The translations under genes and the position numbers were made by a program. Below the pieces are notes generated by a model. That model was not told where the DNA came from. It ran no database searches and saw only the letters and a program-made list of their open reading frames with translations. This document shows positions 37,391 to 47,562 of a stretch of DNA of 64,000 bases, in pieces. Numbering within the stretch: the first letter of the stretch is position 1; each line of letters opens with the position of its first letter. The DNA comes from Gammaproteobacteria bacterium. Lineage in GTDB: Bacteria; Pseudomonadota; Gammaproteobacteria; UBA4575. Location of the stretch: assembly GCA_033344735.1 (NCBI GenBank), contig JAWPMW010000001.1:1742171-1806170 (forward strand), in the 5' to 3' direction.

Positions 37391-37909
37391 CTATAATTCC
37401 TCAATAGCGACATTATTGTTTGTGTAAATACATATACTTGAAGCAATACTTAATGCATTGTCTACTATTTCACGAGCATTTAATTGGCTATGATCTAATA
37501 ATGCACGAGCAGCCGCTTGGGCAAATGGTCCACCCGATCCAATTGCAATTAAAGAATCTTCAGGTTCAATCACATCGCCATTACCAGAAATCACTAAAGA
37601 GGTAGTTTGGTCAGCAACCGCAAGCAAAGCCTCTAAGCGACGCAACATACGGTCAGTACGCCAGTCTTTGGCCAGCTCTACAGCAGAACGTGTTAGATGC
37701 CCGCCGTGTTTTTCTAGCTTACCTTCAAAACGCTCAAATAAAGTAAAAGCGTCTGCGGTACCACCTGCAAAGCCTGCTATTACTTGTCCATTGTATAATC
37801 GGCGGACTTTCTTCGCGTTACCTTTCATCACTGTGTTGCCCAGCGTGACTTGACCATCACCACCGAGTACAACTTGTCCATCACGTCTTACTGAAACTAT
37901 CGTAGTCAT
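37391..37909 (-). CDS. hslV: ATP-dependent protease proteolytic subunit HslV
   Basis: A 172-residue proteasome-beta-like peptidase. The second residue is the catalytic threonine, exposed after loss of Met ([24 protein letters not shown]). The lysine K32-K33 region, [11 protein letters not shown], and [15 protein letters not shown] are as expected. It heads an operon with hslU and probably the downstream DUF971-ubiEJB genes. A heat-shock (sigma-32) promoter would be expected, but I could not find a convincing one in the 128-bp upstream gap. In Pseudomonas hslV follows the SPOR gene; here that gene ends 30 kb away on the other strand. Confidence 0.97.
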   Translation of the reverse strand: MTTIVSVRRDGQVVLGGDGQVTLGNTVMKGNAKKVRRLYNGQVIAGFAGGTADAFTLFERFEGKLEKHGGHLTRSAVELAKDWRTDRMLRRLEALLAVADQTTSLVISGNGDVIEPEDSLIAIGSGGPFAQAAARALLDHSQLNAREIVDNALSIASSICIYTNNNVAIEEL

Positions 37910-38037
37910 GCTTACGCCTTTAATTTGATCATTTATTCGACCATTAAGTTGGATAGGCGCGAATTGTACACGACTGTGTATGGGTGGGGTTATCTACCAA
38001 AATAGAGAACTAACTGCTCTATAGTTGTATATAGAGG

Positions 38038-38940
38038 CTATTTGGTGCGAGATTTTCTAGCTCTGGGATGAGCTTGATCATAAACCTTAGCCAAATGCTG
38101 GAAATCTAGCTGTGTGTATACCTGCGTGGTGCTTATATTTGCATGTCCCAACAATTCCTGTACTGATCGTAAGTCACCACTTGATTCCAACATGTGGCTG
38201 GCAAATGAATGACGTAACATATGCGGATGAACATGCACTCCCAACTCAGTTCGTTGTGCGCGTTCACGCATTCTTTTTTGTACCGCACGTTGTGACAAAC
38301 GCGAGCCACGATTATTCACAAATACTGCGCATTCCCCAGCTAACGCTATGCTTAGCCGAAGTTGTAACCATGCACTGAGAGCTTCATTTGCTTGCTGGCC
38401 AACTGGTAAATATCGTGTCTTATTGCCTTTACCTAGAATTTTAACCTGCCTTGCTTTGAGATCTAGATTTACCAAATCTAGATTGACTAATTCAGATAAG
38501 CGTAGGCCGGATGAATACATCAGCTCCATCATGGCATGATCACGCATTTCTAATGGATTGCTATTAACACCGGTACTAAGCAGACGATCCACTTGATCAA
38601 CATCTAAAACCTTGGGTAATTTCTTAGCGCCTTTAGGCGCACGTACATCAGCTGCGGGATTTGCACCAATTTGATCATTTTTTAACAGATGTTTGTAGAA
38701 GCCTCGCAATGAAGATAACAAGCGCTGCATACTGCTTTCTGCCATACCCTTACGGTGACAACTAGCAATATATGCACGTATATCATGAATACTGGTTTCG
38801 GTTATATCAGCAATTTCTTGCTTTTCTAGGTAGTCCAAGAAGTTTTGAATATCGCCTTGATAGCCTTCTAATGTTGCGGGGGAGTAATGCTTTATTGTGC
38901 GAAGATAATCTAGATATTTCTGTAAACACTGGTTAAGCAT
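38038..38940 (-). CDS. xerC: Tyrosine recombinase XerC
   Basis: A 300-residue tyrosine recombinase that resolves chromosome dimers at dif with XerD. The N-terminal SAM-like domain shows YLDYLRTIKHYSPATLEGYQ. The catalytic set R...K...H-x-x-R...H...Y appears in SSGLRLSELVNL, GKGNKTRYLP, HPHMLRHSFASHML, LLGHANISTTQVYTQLD. The context lptM-lysA-dapF-DUF484-xerC fixes XerC over XerD. The start is taken at the ATG (38940); a GTG two codons earlier at 38946 is possible. It is the last gene of this unit. Confidence 0.93.
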   Translation of the reverse strand: MLNQCLQKYLDYLRTIKHYSPATLEGYQGDIQNFLDYLEKQEIADITETSIHDIRAYIASCHRKGMAESSMQRLLSSLRGFYKHLLKNDQIGANPAADVRAPKGAKKLPKVLDVDQVDRLLSTGVNSNPLEMRDHAMMELMYSSGLRLSELVNLDLVNLDLKARQVKILGKGNKTRYLPVGQQANEALSAWLQLRLSIALAGECAVFVNNRGSRLSQRAVQKRMRERAQRTELGVHVHPHMLRHSFASHMLESSGDLRSVQELLGHANISTTQVYTQLDFQHLAKVYDQAHPRARKSRTK

Positions 38941-38957
38941 CTTCACGACAAATTTTA

Positions 38958-39686
38958 TTATTGTTTAAGTAACTTCTTCAGTTTACGGCTAAGTAAGTCA
39001 GCAAGATACTCTAAAAACAATGTCCCCATGCCTTCGTAAAATCGATTTTCATTGGAACTGCCTAATAGCAACACACCAAAATTCTTATTACTACGCAATG
39101 GAATTGCTACACCTGATTTAACATCAACGCGTTTCACAAAAAGATCCACCAGACCTTTTCCACGCAAAAATATGCAGTCTCGGCAATTCTCTAAAATAAT
39201 TTGCTTATAAAATACGTATTCTAAGTCAGTAGCAGTAATATTATTTTCTGTCGGCACAGTATACTCAGGTGCAACATCATAAAGACCTAAACGAATTTGC
39301 AATGACGGAAACTCATTATTTAGAAGATCGTTAATAATAGGGATAATATTCTTATTATGGTCAATCTCGATCAAGCGACGTGCAATTCTATGTAATTGCT
39401 CTTCAAGAATTTCATTGTCTTGTGCAATTTGTACTAAATGAAGAATCTTCTTCTCTAGACTAGCGTTTTTATCACGTAGCAGCTGAATTTGACGCTCGAC
39501 TAAAGATACTGCAGTACCAGACTCATGCTTAATATCAAGATCACGCAATAGAGCGGGGTGTTGATTAAAGAACTCCGGATGCTGTAATAAATAATCTTTG
39601 ACCGCTACAGGATCACTGGACGGTTCCGCTTCACTGCGTCTAGTACTCGCACTGGCACTCGCGTGAACATCGGATTTTGTTGTCAT
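38958..39686 (-). CDS. DUF484 family GAF-like protein
   Basis: A 242-residue DUF484 protein with a low-complexity N-terminus, the conserved VKDYLLQHPEFFNQHPALLRDLDI near 28-51, a short coiled coil and a GAF-like C-terminal domain ending in MGTLFLEYLADLLSRKLKKLL. The role is unknown, but it is nearly always linked to dapF and xerC in Gammaproteobacteria. It starts inside the dapF stop (ATGA overlap) and leads into xerC 11-17 bp later. Confidence 0.9.
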   Translation of the reverse strand: MTTKSDVHASASASTRRSEAEPSSDPVAVKDYLLQHPEFFNQHPALLRDLDIKHESGTAVSLVERQIQLLRDKNASLEKKILHLVQIAQDNEILEEQLHRIARRLIEIDHNKNIIPIINDLLNNEFPSLQIRLGLYDVAPEYTVPTENNITATDLEYVFYKQIILENCRDCIFLRGKGLVDLFVKRVDVKSGVAIPLRSNKNFGVLLLGSSNENRFYEGMGTLFLEYLADLLSRKLKKLLKQ

Positions 39687-40510
39687 ACGTTAACACTCCC
39701 CTCAAAACTAAATTCGGTTGGCCCTGTCATTAACAGACACCCTTCTTCATTACGGTGAATTTCCAACACGCCTCCCGGCATTGTAATCTGAACCGTGTCA
39801 TCCACTCTATCTTTTTGTTGTGCAACAGCTGTAGCTGCGCAGGCTCCGGAACCACTTGCCATGGTCTCACCAACTCCTCGCTCAAAAATCCTTTGAATAA
39901 TATTTTGTCTATTCTCAATTTGAATAAACTGAACATTGGTACGCTTTGGAAATCTTCCATCTACTTCCAACTGACTTCCTATCTTATACACATCTATTGA
40001 ATCGACATCATCAACAAATATTACAGCATGTGGATTTCCCATCGAGACAACGGCAAATTCAATTTGCTGCTGATCTATTTCAAGCATGTGTGCATTGTGC
40101 TCGTTATGCTCACTAAAGGGAATCTTTTCCGAATCAAACTCTGGCACTCCCATCTCAACCGTGACATTAATGTTATCACGGACATGTAAAGTAAAAGTGC
40201 CTGCGAGCGTTTCAACCTTTATGACTTTTTTATTCGTAAGACCAAGTCTCCTCACAAACTGAGCAAAACATCTTGCACCATTTCCACACTGCTCAACTTC
40301 ACTGCCGTCACTATTAAATATTCGGTAGCGAAAATCAACATCTTCCTTACTAGGTGATTGTGCAATTAACAGTTGATCGCAACCAATCCCAAGTTTTCTA
40401 TGCGATAAATGACGAATATTATTGGCTGTTAAATCGAAATCTTGGCTAATACCATCAAGCAAAATAAAATCATTGCCAAGTCCGTGCATTTTTACAAAAT
40501 TAAGTTTCAC
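39683..40510 (-). CDS. dapF: Diaminopimelate epimerase
   Basis: DapF interconverts LL- and meso-diaminopimelate for lysine and peptidoglycan. The 275-residue protein is a twin-domain fold; the catalytic cysteine pair appears in EQCGNGARCFAQF near residue 75 and GSGACAATAVA near 220. MHGLGNDFILLDG opens it as usual. The downstream lysine decarboxylation step is encoded nearby by lysA. It overlaps the next gene by four bases. Confidence 0.96.
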   Translation of the reverse strand: MKLNFVKMHGLGNDFILLDGISQDFDLTANNIRHLSHRKLGIGCDQLLIAQSPSKEDVDFRYRIFNSDGSEVEQCGNGARCFAQFVRRLGLTNKKVIKVETLAGTFTLHVRDNINVTVEMGVPEFDSEKIPFSEHNEHNAHMLEIDQQQIEFAVVSMGNPHAVIFVDDVDSIDVYKIGSQLEVDGRFPKRTNVQFIQIENRQNIIQRIFERGVGETMASGSGACAATAVAQQKDRVDDTVQITMPGGVLEIHRNEEGCLLMTGPTEFSFEGSVNV

Positions 40511-40547
40511 CGCGTTTCCGTGAGTTATAAGGTTTATTTAATTACTA

Positions 40548-40970
40548 TTATTGCTTGTTCAATTTATTCATACCCAGACGAACAATTTCTTTATAAATAC
40601 ATCTATCCATGACCATAAATATTCCTGATTGCTGTGCTTTTTTTTGAGCATCTAAATTAATTATGCCTTCTTGCACCCAGATCTTATCTAGTCCCAAATC
40701 AATACATGAATCTACAATCCCCGGAATAAATTTAGGTGCACGGAAAACATTAACCAAGTCGACCTTAAATGGAATATCTTCCAGTGACTTATAAGCATTT
40801 TCACCCAATACTTCGCGTACGCCGGGACGCACAGGTATTACTGTATATGAACAATCCTGCAAATGTTTCGCTACACGGTGGCTGGGTCTATGTTTCTTTG
40901 GTGACAAACCTACAATGGCAATTGTTTTTACACTTCCTAACAATTCGGTAATTGCTTCATCATTCATCAC
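40548..40970 (-). CDS. CoA-binding domain protein (YccU-like)
   Basis: A 140-residue Rossmann-fold protein of the CoA-binding family. The nucleotide-binding loop is TIAIVGLSPKKHRPSHRVAKHL, followed by YTVIPVRPGV and VNVFRAPKFIPGIVDSC and the C-terminal GIFMVMDRCIYKE. The function of this family is not established. It is inserted between lysA and dapF, with gaps of about 32 and 37 bp in the same direction, so it is probably co-transcribed. The usual lysA-dapF order in Pseudomonas lacks it. Confidence 0.87.
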   Translation of the reverse strand: MMNDEAITELLGSVKTIAIVGLSPKKHRPSHRVAKHLQDCSYTVIPVRPGVREVLGENAYKSLEDIPFKVDLVNVFRAPKFIPGIVDSCIDLGLDKIWVQEGIINLDAQKKAQQSGIFMVMDRCIYKEIVRLGMNKLNKQ

Positions 40971-41002
40971 ACAATTATGTATAAGTTACTGACTATATAG
41001 AG

Positions 41003-42268
41003 CTAATCAGCGGGCAATAACACTTCATTTTGCCATAGTTCATCTATCGCATCTCTACGCCTAATTAGATGAACATCATCACCATCAATCATTAGCTCGC
41101 AAGGGCGCTGGCGCGTATTATAGTTACTTGCCATGGTCATTGCATAAGCACCTGCAGACATCACAGCGAGTAATTCGCCTGGAAGCAATTGCTTCATTTC
41201 ACGTTGCTTTGCAAAAAAATCACCACTTTCACAAACAGGACCGACTACATCATAAACTTTATCTTCCCGATTAGCATTTAGTGTCACCGGCATTAAATTA
41301 TGCCACGCTTGATACAACGCTGGACGAATTAAGTCGTTCATCGCAGCATCAACTAATACAAACTCAGTGACTTCTATATCTTTTACATACTCAACAGCAG
41401 TCACTAAAGCTCCCGCGTTCGCTACAATTGATCTTCCAGGTTCTAGCACCAATTGATAGTCCTTACCTTCAAACAGTGGCGTGATAACGTCTGCATATTG
41501 ATTAAATTCAGGGGGTTTTTCATTTTCATAAGTAATCCCAAATCCACCACCCAAATCAATATGCTTTAATTTAATACCCAACTGCTCCAAATTTTCCACA
41601 AATTCAAATACATGCTCAGCCGCATCAACATAAGGTTGAGTGTCAGTAATTTGTGACCCTATATGACAATCAACTCCCACCGGCTTAACCCAAGGATCAT
41701 CTTTTATAGAAGCATATAATTTAAGTGCTAATTCGCTAGTGATACCAAATTTACTTTCTTTTAAACCTGTTGAAATATATGGATGCGTATTTGGATTTAC
41801 ATTAGGATTAATTCGAAGTGATACATTGACATGCATTTTCATTTCAGCGGCAATTTCTCGAATACGCCCGAGCTCATACTCAGACTCAACATTAATACAC
41901 CCAATTTGACAATGTATTGCTTTGCGGATTTCATCCTCTCTCTTGGCTACACCTGAAAACATTATTTTACTCGCATCACCGCCCGCAGTGAGTACACGTT
42001 CAAGCTCACCCAAAGAAACAATATCAAAGCCAGCGCCCCATTGGGAAAGCATCTGCAATACAGCGATATTGGAATTAGCCTTGACCGCGTAGCAGGGTAA
42101 AAAATCTAATGATGAAAATGCTGTGCATAACTCTACCCAGCGTGAAGTTAATGCAGATTTAGAATAGACGTAGAATGGCGTTCCATACTCTAGTGCCAAG
42201 CGAGGAATATCAACTTGTTCGACAAATAACTTATCTTGTCGATATTCAAAACCAGGGAATTGATTCAC
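41003..42268 (-). CDS. lysA: Diaminopimelate decarboxylase
   Basis: A 421-residue PLP-dependent group IV decarboxylase that converts meso-diaminopimelate to lysine. The PLP lysine is K63 in CYAVKANSNIAV. GVDCHIGSQI, DLGGGFGITY, LEPGRSIVANAG and the C-terminal VCESGDFFAKQR and MSAGAYAMTMASNYN motifs are intact. It follows the small lptM gene by 68 bp, and leads into the CoA-binding, dapF, DUF484 and xerC genes. Confidence 0.96.
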   Translation of the reverse strand: MNQFPGFEYRQDKLFVEQVDIPRLALEYGTPFYVYSKSALTSRWVELCTAFSSLDFLPCYAVKANSNIAVLQMLSQWGAGFDIVSLGELERVLTAGGDASKIMFSGVAKREDEIRKAIHCQIGCINVESEYELGRIREIAAEMKMHVNVSLRINPNVNPNTHPYISTGLKESKFGITSELALKLYASIKDDPWVKPVGVDCHIGSQITDTQPYVDAAEHVFEFVENLEQLGIKLKHIDLGGGFGITYENEKPPEFNQYADVITPLFEGKDYQLVLEPGRSIVANAGALVTAVEYVKDIEVTEFVLVDAAMNDLIRPALYQAWHNLMPVTLNANREDKVYDVVGPVCESGDFFAKQREMKQLLPGELLAVMSAGAYAMTMASNYNTRQRPCELMIDGDDVHLIRRRDAIDELWQNEVLLPAD

Positions 42269-42336
42269 TTAAGTCCTGCTGAGTTATTGAGCGTAAATTC
42301 TTAAATTTAATTAGCTAAGAGATAGTATGTTTACGG

Positions 42337-42471
42337 CTATTCTTTGTCTTCATTTTGTTGTTCTGCAGTACCTTCATCTTCAGTCGGTGCGTATAGGTCA
42401 CCGTACTGCCCACACGCAGTTACTACCAGGATACAAGCCAGCAAACACAGCACCAAAGCGATTCGATTCAA
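42337..42471 (-). CDS. lptM: LptM-like small lipoprotein
   Basis: A 44-residue lipoprotein gene. The start is TTG at 42471; an in-frame stop lies three codons upstream and no ATG is available. The signal is MNRIALVLCLLACILVVTAC with the lipobox VTAC, and after the lipid-bearing cysteine comes GQYGDLYAP, which matches the family pattern CGqkGpLYlP. The tail is acidic (TEDEGTAEQQNEDKE). LptM assists disulfide maturation of the LPS translocon LptD in E. coli. The gene stands just before lysA, its standard position. Confidence 0.85.
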   Translation of the reverse strand: MNRIALVLCLLACILVVTACGQYGDLYAPTEDEGTAEQQNEDKE

Positions 42472-42569
42472 ATTACTCTACCTAATTATTTAGTCAGCGA
42501 TATATTATCCGCGCGTAATTATAACTATGTACACACAGATATAATATAGTGATCTATAATAGATAGCCT

Positions 42570-43235
42570 ATGGCAAGTTTAGATTATCTAGAAAAAATAC
42601 ACGGAGACAATCCAGATGCCGCGATAATTTGGCTACACGGCTTGGGCGCTGACGCTTATGACTTCATGCCACTGGTATCACAGCTTAACTTGCCAAGTGA
42701 ACTGTCAATTCATTTTGTTTTTCCTCATGCACCTGTTCAACCTGTCACTATCAACCAGGGCATGAGTATGCCCGCATGGTACGATATCTTGGAGCTCAGC
42801 CTTGAAGCTGAAGAAGATCACGCGGGTATCACATCATCTATGAATGCCATAGAGTCACTAATTGAATCTAAGTTTACTCATATTGACCCAAATAGAATTA
42901 TATTAGCTGGGTTCTCGCAAGGTGGCGCTTTAGTTTTACATACACTATTACACGGCAAAGCGGCGATCGGAGGCGTAATTGCATTATCGACTTATCTACC
43001 TCTTAGAGGACTAGCGCCTGAGGCAAACAAAGGCCGAGTTTTAGGCCATGATATTTTTATGGCTCACGGCGATTACGATGAAGTATTACCTATTGATGTT
43101 GGTGATTTAGCGCGTGGGGTGCTGCTCACATTAGGCACAAAAATTACCTGGCGCAATTATCCCATGGCCCATCAACTGTGCGATGCACAGATTCAAGACA
43201 TTCGTAAGTGGGTAATTAACAAGCTAACAAATTAA
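42570..43235 (+). CDS. Carboxylesterase (alpha/beta hydrolase)
   Basis: A 221-residue phospholipase/carboxylesterase family hydrolase. The nucleophile elbow is GFSQG at 114-118 (Ser116), the oxyanion loop is [15 protein letters not shown] near 21-35, and the acid and histidine fall in HGDYDEVLP and [26 protein letters not shown] is typical of the family, which hydrolyses short acyl esters or lysophospholipids. The substrate cannot be read. It is divergent from lptM and converges with argH, with a 4-bp overlap of the stop codons. Confidence 0.9.
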   Translation: MASLDYLEKIHGDNPDAAIIWLHGLGADAYDFMPLVSQLNLPSELSIHFVFPHAPVQPVTINQGMSMPAWYDILELSLEAEEDHAGITSSMNAIESLIESKFTHIDPNRIILAGFSQGGALVLHTLLHGKAAIGGVIALSTYLPLRGLAPEANKGRVLGHDIFMAHGDYDEVLPIDVGDLARGVLLTLGTKITWRNYPMAHQLCDAQIQDIRKWVINKLTN

Positions 43236-44659
43236 ACGATTCTTTTGCGCGCGGCTTGTATTTGCTCACGCACTTGGCGAGGACTAGTGCCGCCCACTAC
43301 TTGCTTAGATTCTGCTGAACCACGTGTTTGTAATACTGAATAAACATCCTCAGATATTACATTCGATATGGACTGATACTGTTGCAAAGACAATTGTTCC
43401 AACTCTTTACCTTCATCGATTGCAATACGTACTGCTCGACCGACAATTTCATGCGCATCTCGAAACGCCATGCCTCTAGCAACCAAATAATCTGCCAAAT
43501 CGGTAGCCGTCGCATACCCTTTGTTAACTGCCTTAGCAAGATTATCAGTATTAAAAGTAATATGCGGTATCATATCTGCATAAACGCGCACGCTACCCAT
43601 AACAGTATCAATTGTGTCGAATAATGGCTCTTTATCTTCTTGGTTATCTTTATTGTATGCAAGCACCTGTGACTTCATTAACGTAAGCAAGGACATTAAA
43701 TTGCCAAATACCCGCCCACTCTTGCCACGCACCAATTCTGGCACGTCAGGATTTTTCTTTTGCGGCATTATCGATGACCCCGTGCAAAAACGGTCAGGCA
43801 ATTCTATAAATTCAAATTGCTGTGATGCCCATAAAATAAGTTCTTCAGACATGCGTGAAAGGTGCATCAACAAGATTGAAGCAAATGAACAAAATTCAAT
43901 CGCGAAGTCACGGTCACTCACTGCATCTAATGAATTATTTGTAATCGCATTAAACTCTAATTGCTCAGCCACGTAGTCACGGTCAAGAGGAAATGGCGTC
44001 CCTGCTAACGCAGCGGAACCTAAAGGCATAATGTTGACACGTTTTTTGCAGTCTGCTAAACGAGCACGATCTCTTGTCAACATTTCAAACCATGCCATCA
44101 AATGGTGACCCACAGTGATTACTTGCGCAACTTGCAAATGGGTAAATCCCGGCATCAAAGTATCAGCTTGTTTTTCTGCAGTTTCTAATATGGCTTGTTG
44201 CATACGTTCTAACTCAGCGTCAATAAATCCAATTTGCTCGCGCAGGTATAAACGAATATCTGTTGCAACTTGGTCATTCCTAGAACGACCCGTGTGCAAT
44301 TTTTTACCAGGCTCACCAATCTTCGCGACTAGACGCGATTCAATATTCATATGCACATCTTCAAGATCAATGCGCCAATCAAATTTATGAGCTTCAATTT
44401 CTTCACGAATCTCATCAAGTGCACCTACTATGGCTTCACATTCATCTGTAGTTAGCACCTTAATTTTTGCCAACATACGGGCATGTGCTTGCGAACCAGC
44501 AATATCTTGCGAATACATGCGTTGATCAAATGCCACAGATGCCGTAAATTCTTCCACGAATGCATCCGTCGACTCAGTAAATCGTCCACCCCATGGTTTT
44601 TTTCCATCTGGTTTTGTTTGCTGAGAATTGGTTTTTTTATCGTTGTTGTTTTTAGACAT
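43232..44659 (-). CDS. argH: Argininosuccinate lyase
   Basis: A 475-residue fumarase-fold enzyme that splits argininosuccinate to arginine and fumarate. I start it at 44659 ([11 protein letters not shown]); a longer frame adds 24 residues with no support. [25 protein letters not shown], and the signature [16 protein letters not shown] (with Ser in the flexible catalytic loop) are all seen. It is divergent from algZ, with 88 bp between them, as in Pseudomonas. Confidence 0.95.
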   Translation of the reverse strand: MSKNNNDKKTNSQQTKPDGKKPWGGRFTESTDAFVEEFTASVAFDQRMYSQDIAGSQAHARMLAKIKVLTTDECEAIVGALDEIREEIEAHKFDWRIDLEDVHMNIESRLVAKIGEPGKKLHTGRSRNDQVATDIRLYLREQIGFIDAELERMQQAILETAEKQADTLMPGFTHLQVAQVITVGHHLMAWFEMLTRDRARLADCKKRVNIMPLGSAALAGTPFPLDRDYVAEQLEFNAITNNSLDAVSDRDFAIEFCSFASILLMHLSRMSEELILWASQQFEFIELPDRFCTGSSIMPQKKNPDVPELVRGKSGRVFGNLMSLLTLMKSQVLAYNKDNQEDKEPLFDTIDTVMGSVRVYADMIPHITFNTDNLAKAVNKGYATATDLADYLVARGMAFRDAHEIVGRAVRIAIDEGKELEQLSLQQYQSISNVISEDVYSVLQTRGSAESKQVVGGTSPRQVREQIQAARKRIV

Positions 44660-44747
44660 AATGACAAATCGATCAAATGTGGCGTGAGTATACCTAGGAA
44701 AGTAGTCTTTAAAAATAAACTTGCGACGCAACTCTTTATAAATATAT

Positions 44748-45824
44748 ATGGCTCAAAGTCCTTCTCAAAGACCACCAAAACAAGATAACAGCCAAACAGA
44801 ACCAGGTTTCTTACCTGATTTCTGTAATGCTCGTGTTATTTTTCTAGTCATTCTTGGTGCCATCTTACTAGCCTTTGTACTATCGCTATCATCAATTCAA
44901 CCTGGTGAGGACTACTGGGTGAAATTATCAATGATAGCGCTATTTATTGTATGGATTGCTTTTGGCAACATTCTGGTTTTATGTGTCAGTCGAAGATTTC
45001 TCCATCGCCTGCAACCAATTGTGGCTGCATTCTCTTGTTATGGATTGAGCTTATTAGTGACATTAATTATATCTATACTAGCTGTGGTAACTACTCCTCA
45101 AGAGACTAATTTATTGGGTGGTGGTGACTCCATATACATGAATGGATTTTTACTTAGAAATATTGCTATAAGTGCAATAGTAAGTGCTGTGGCATTGCGA
45201 TACTTTTATGTTCAACATCAATGGAAATCTAACATTCAGACTGAAGCACGCTCTAGAATTCAGGCATTACAGGCGAGAATTCGCCCTCATTTCCTATTCA
45301 ATAGTATGAATACTATTGCCAGTTTGACCCAAACAGCACCAGCTAAAGCAGAAAAAGCGGTATTAGATCTTGCTGACTTATTTCGCGCTTCACTAGGCCA
45401 TCAGGACAAAGTAACCCTACGAGAAGAATTGGATTTCACTAAACGTTATATCAATATCGAAGAACTCAGACTTGGAGAGCGATTAAAAGTGGAATTACAC
45501 TTGCAAGATAGCCTCAGTTTAAGCACACTCATACCCGCATTGATCTTGCAACCTTTGGTAGAAAATGCGATATACCATGGTGTAGAGCCATTGACAGATG
45601 GGGGGACCGTCCGAATTGAGATCGAGAGTACCGCTCGTGAACTACAGCTTACCATCACGAACCCGAAACCTATGGAACGTGATCCACTCAGGTCTGGCAA
45701 TAAAATGGCGCAAGATAATATTCGTCAGCGTTTGCAACTTGCATATGGCGATCAATCCAAAATGAAAATTAGAGAATCCGACAAAGATTATTCAGTTAGC
45801 TTCCATATCCCCATAGAAGCTTAG
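44748..45824 (+). CDS. LytS/AlgZ-type sensor histidine kinase
   Basis: A 358-residue membrane kinase with four N-terminal helices (about 30-48, 58-80, 92-114 and 134-153). The His_kinase domain has [15 protein letters not shown] with the phosphorylated H181, and the ATPase domain has [14 protein letters not shown] and NP-x-P. It lacks the usual G1/G2 boxes, as is normal for this LytS/AlgZ class. With algR downstream, it is the orthologous pair of AlgZ/FimS-AlgR; there is no alginate gene cluster here, so its output is unknown. Gap to algR 44 bp. Confidence 0.9.
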   Translation: MAQSPSQRPPKQDNSQTEPGFLPDFCNARVIFLVILGAILLAFVLSLSSIQPGEDYWVKLSMIALFIVWIAFGNILVLCVSRRFLHRLQPIVAAFSCYGLSLLVTLIISILAVVTTPQETNLLGGGDSIYMNGFLLRNIAISAIVSAVALRYFYVQHQWKSNIQTEARSRIQALQARIRPHFLFNSMNTIASLTQTAPAKAEKAVLDLADLFRASLGHQDKVTLREELDFTKRYINIEELRLGERLKVELHLQDSLSLSTLIPALILQPLVENAIYHGVEPLTDGGTVRIEIESTARELQLTITNPKPMERDPLRSGNKMAQDNIRQRLQLAYGDQSKMKIRESDKDYSVSFHIPIEA

Positions 45825-45868
45825 CTTAGAAACATAATTAAATATCAGCGAAATAAGAGGCGTAATCA

Positions 45869-46600
45869 ATGAAAGTTTTAATTGTGGATGATGAAGCACC
45901 AGCACGTGACCGATTAATACACATGGTTTCTTCCATAGATAGTATGGAAACCAGTGGTCAAGCATCTAATGGTCTTGAAGCTGTTCGAATGGTGCAAGAC
46001 TCACACCCGGACGTTGTCTTGATGGATATTCGCATGCCTGGCATGGATGGTCTCGAAGCCGCTCGCCACTTAAGCGAAATGGACGAACCACCTGCAATTA
46101 TCTTTACCACTGCGTATAGCGAACATGCTCTAGAAGCCTATGATGCCAATGCCGTTGATTACTTAGTGAAGCCTATTCGCCAAGAGAAATTAGAAAAATC
46201 ACTGGCCAAGGCTAGAAAATTAACTAAGGCGCAAATCGCAGCACTAAATATAGAAACCAATAATACTGGTCGCAGCCATATCTGTGCACGTATTCGCGGT
46301 AACCTAGAGTTAATACCTGTGGATGAAATTGTATATTTCCAAGCAGATCAAAAATACATCACAGTGCGTCACCTTGGTGGTGAAGTATTGATTGAAGATG
46401 CACTTAAAAATCTAGAAACTGAATTTGAGGATCGTCTTATTCGTATCCATCGAAATGCCTTAGTTAGTACTAACTACATCACTGGCATGGAGAAAAATAT
46501 TGATGGTCGCTTTGTGGTTAGCTTTAAAGAAATTGACGACAAACTCGAAATCAGTCGTAGACACGTGGCAGAAGTACGAAAATTCTTGAAGTTCAGATAA
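45869..46600 (+). CDS. LytTR response regulator (AlgR-like)
   Basis: A 243-residue regulator with an N-terminal receiver domain (D53 in DVVLMDIRMPGMDGLEAARHL, with K in VDYLVKPI) and a C-terminal LytTR DNA-binding domain from about residue 137, including IVYFQADQKYITVRHLGGEVLIEDALKNLE and FIRIHRNALV-type LIRIHRNALVS. It is the partner of the upstream kinase and precedes hemC by 33 bp, a conserved order in Gammaproteobacteria. A ribosome-binding site, AAGAGG, precedes the ATG. Confidence 0.92.
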   Translation: MKVLIVDDEAPARDRLIHMVSSIDSMETSGQASNGLEAVRMVQDSHPDVVLMDIRMPGMDGLEAARHLSEMDEPPAIIFTTAYSEHALEAYDANAVDYLVKPIRQEKLEKSLAKARKLTKAQIAALNIETNNTGRSHICARIRGNLELIPVDEIVYFQADQKYITVRHLGGEVLIEDALKNLETEFEDRLIRIHRNALVSTNYITGMEKNIDGRFVVSFKEIDDKLEISRRHVAEVRKFLKFR

Positions 46601-46633
46601 TCACGCGCGTCACCCTCGCACTCTATTTTCAAA

Positions 46634-47557
46634 ATGTCACGCATTCGAATAGCAACGCGTGAGAGCCAACTCGCCCTATGGCAGGCGAATGAGGTATCTC
46701 GATTACTATCCTTACACCATCCTGATATTGACGTAGAAATTATAGGTATGACGACCGAAGGAGACCGGTTTCTTCAAGCATCATTAGCTGCCGCAGGCGG
46801 TAAAGGCTTATTCGTAAAAGAGCTCGAACAATGTCTACTAGATGATAATGCGGATATTGCAGTGCACTCAATGAAAGATGTCCCTTACGAATTACCAGCA
46901 TCATTAGAAATTCATACCATCTTAGAACGTGAAGATCCTCGCGATGCGTTAGTCTCCAATCACTACAAGACATTAGACGAATTGCCTTCCGATGCTATTG
47001 TTGGCACATCTAGCACGCGGCGCGAATGCCAAATTCGTGCATTGCGCGCAGATCTGAAAATTCAGCCATTGCGTGGCAACGTAAATACGCGTTTAAAGAA
47101 ACTTGATGAAGGTCAGTATGATGCTATCATTTTAGCTAGCGCAGGCCTGAAACGTTTGGGCTTTGAAGATAGGATTGTAGATTTTATCGCAACTGATACC
47201 AGCCTTCCCGCTATAGGACAAGGTGCTATAGGTATCGAATGTAGAGACAATGATTTAGCCACAAAAGAAATTCTGGCTCCTCTGCACCATGAGCCAACTT
47301 CGTTGTGTGTAATTGCCGAACGTGGAATCAGCACCGCACTATCGGCCAATTGCCATTTGCCTATTGCTGCTCACGCAACAAAATCTGCAGACTCATTAAC
47401 ACTAAATGCATTAGTCGGGCTGCCAGATGGCAGCAAGATTTTACGCGCTTCAGCGTCAGGTTCACATGATCAAATAACTCAAGTTATCCAACAAGTCATC
47501 AACGAACTTTTGAAGCTAGGTGCTAATGAACTCATTGATTCCTTACGAGAAGAATAA
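46634..47557 (+). CDS. hemC: Porphobilinogen deaminase
   Basis: A 307-residue hydroxymethylbilane synthase that links four porphobilinogens. The dipyrromethane cofactor attaches to C240 in GISTALSANCHLPIAA, and the catalytic Asp is D82 in HSMKDVP. SRIRIATRESQLALWQAN and LRGNVNTRLKKLD are typical. It heads hemC-hemD-hemX-hemY, with hemD beginning five bases later. Confidence 0.96.
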   Translation: MSRIRIATRESQLALWQANEVSRLLSLHHPDIDVEIIGMTTEGDRFLQASLAAAGGKGLFVKELEQCLLDDNADIAVHSMKDVPYELPASLEIHTILEREDPRDALVSNHYKTLDELPSDAIVGTSSTRRECQIRALRADLKIQPLRGNVNTRLKKLDEGQYDAIILASAGLKRLGFEDRIVDFIATDTSLPAIGQGAIGIECRDNDLATKEILAPLHHEPTSLCVIAERGISTALSANCHLPIAAHATKSADSLTLNALVGLPDGSKILRASASGSHDQITQVIQQVINELLKLGANELIDSLREE

Positions 47558-47562
47558 TTCTG

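Noticed and set aside
37910-38037. Possible heat-shock promoter before hslV
   Set aside because: A CCCCACCCAT stretch on the minus strand resembles part of a sigma-32 -10 box, but no CTTGAA-like -35 lies at the right distance.
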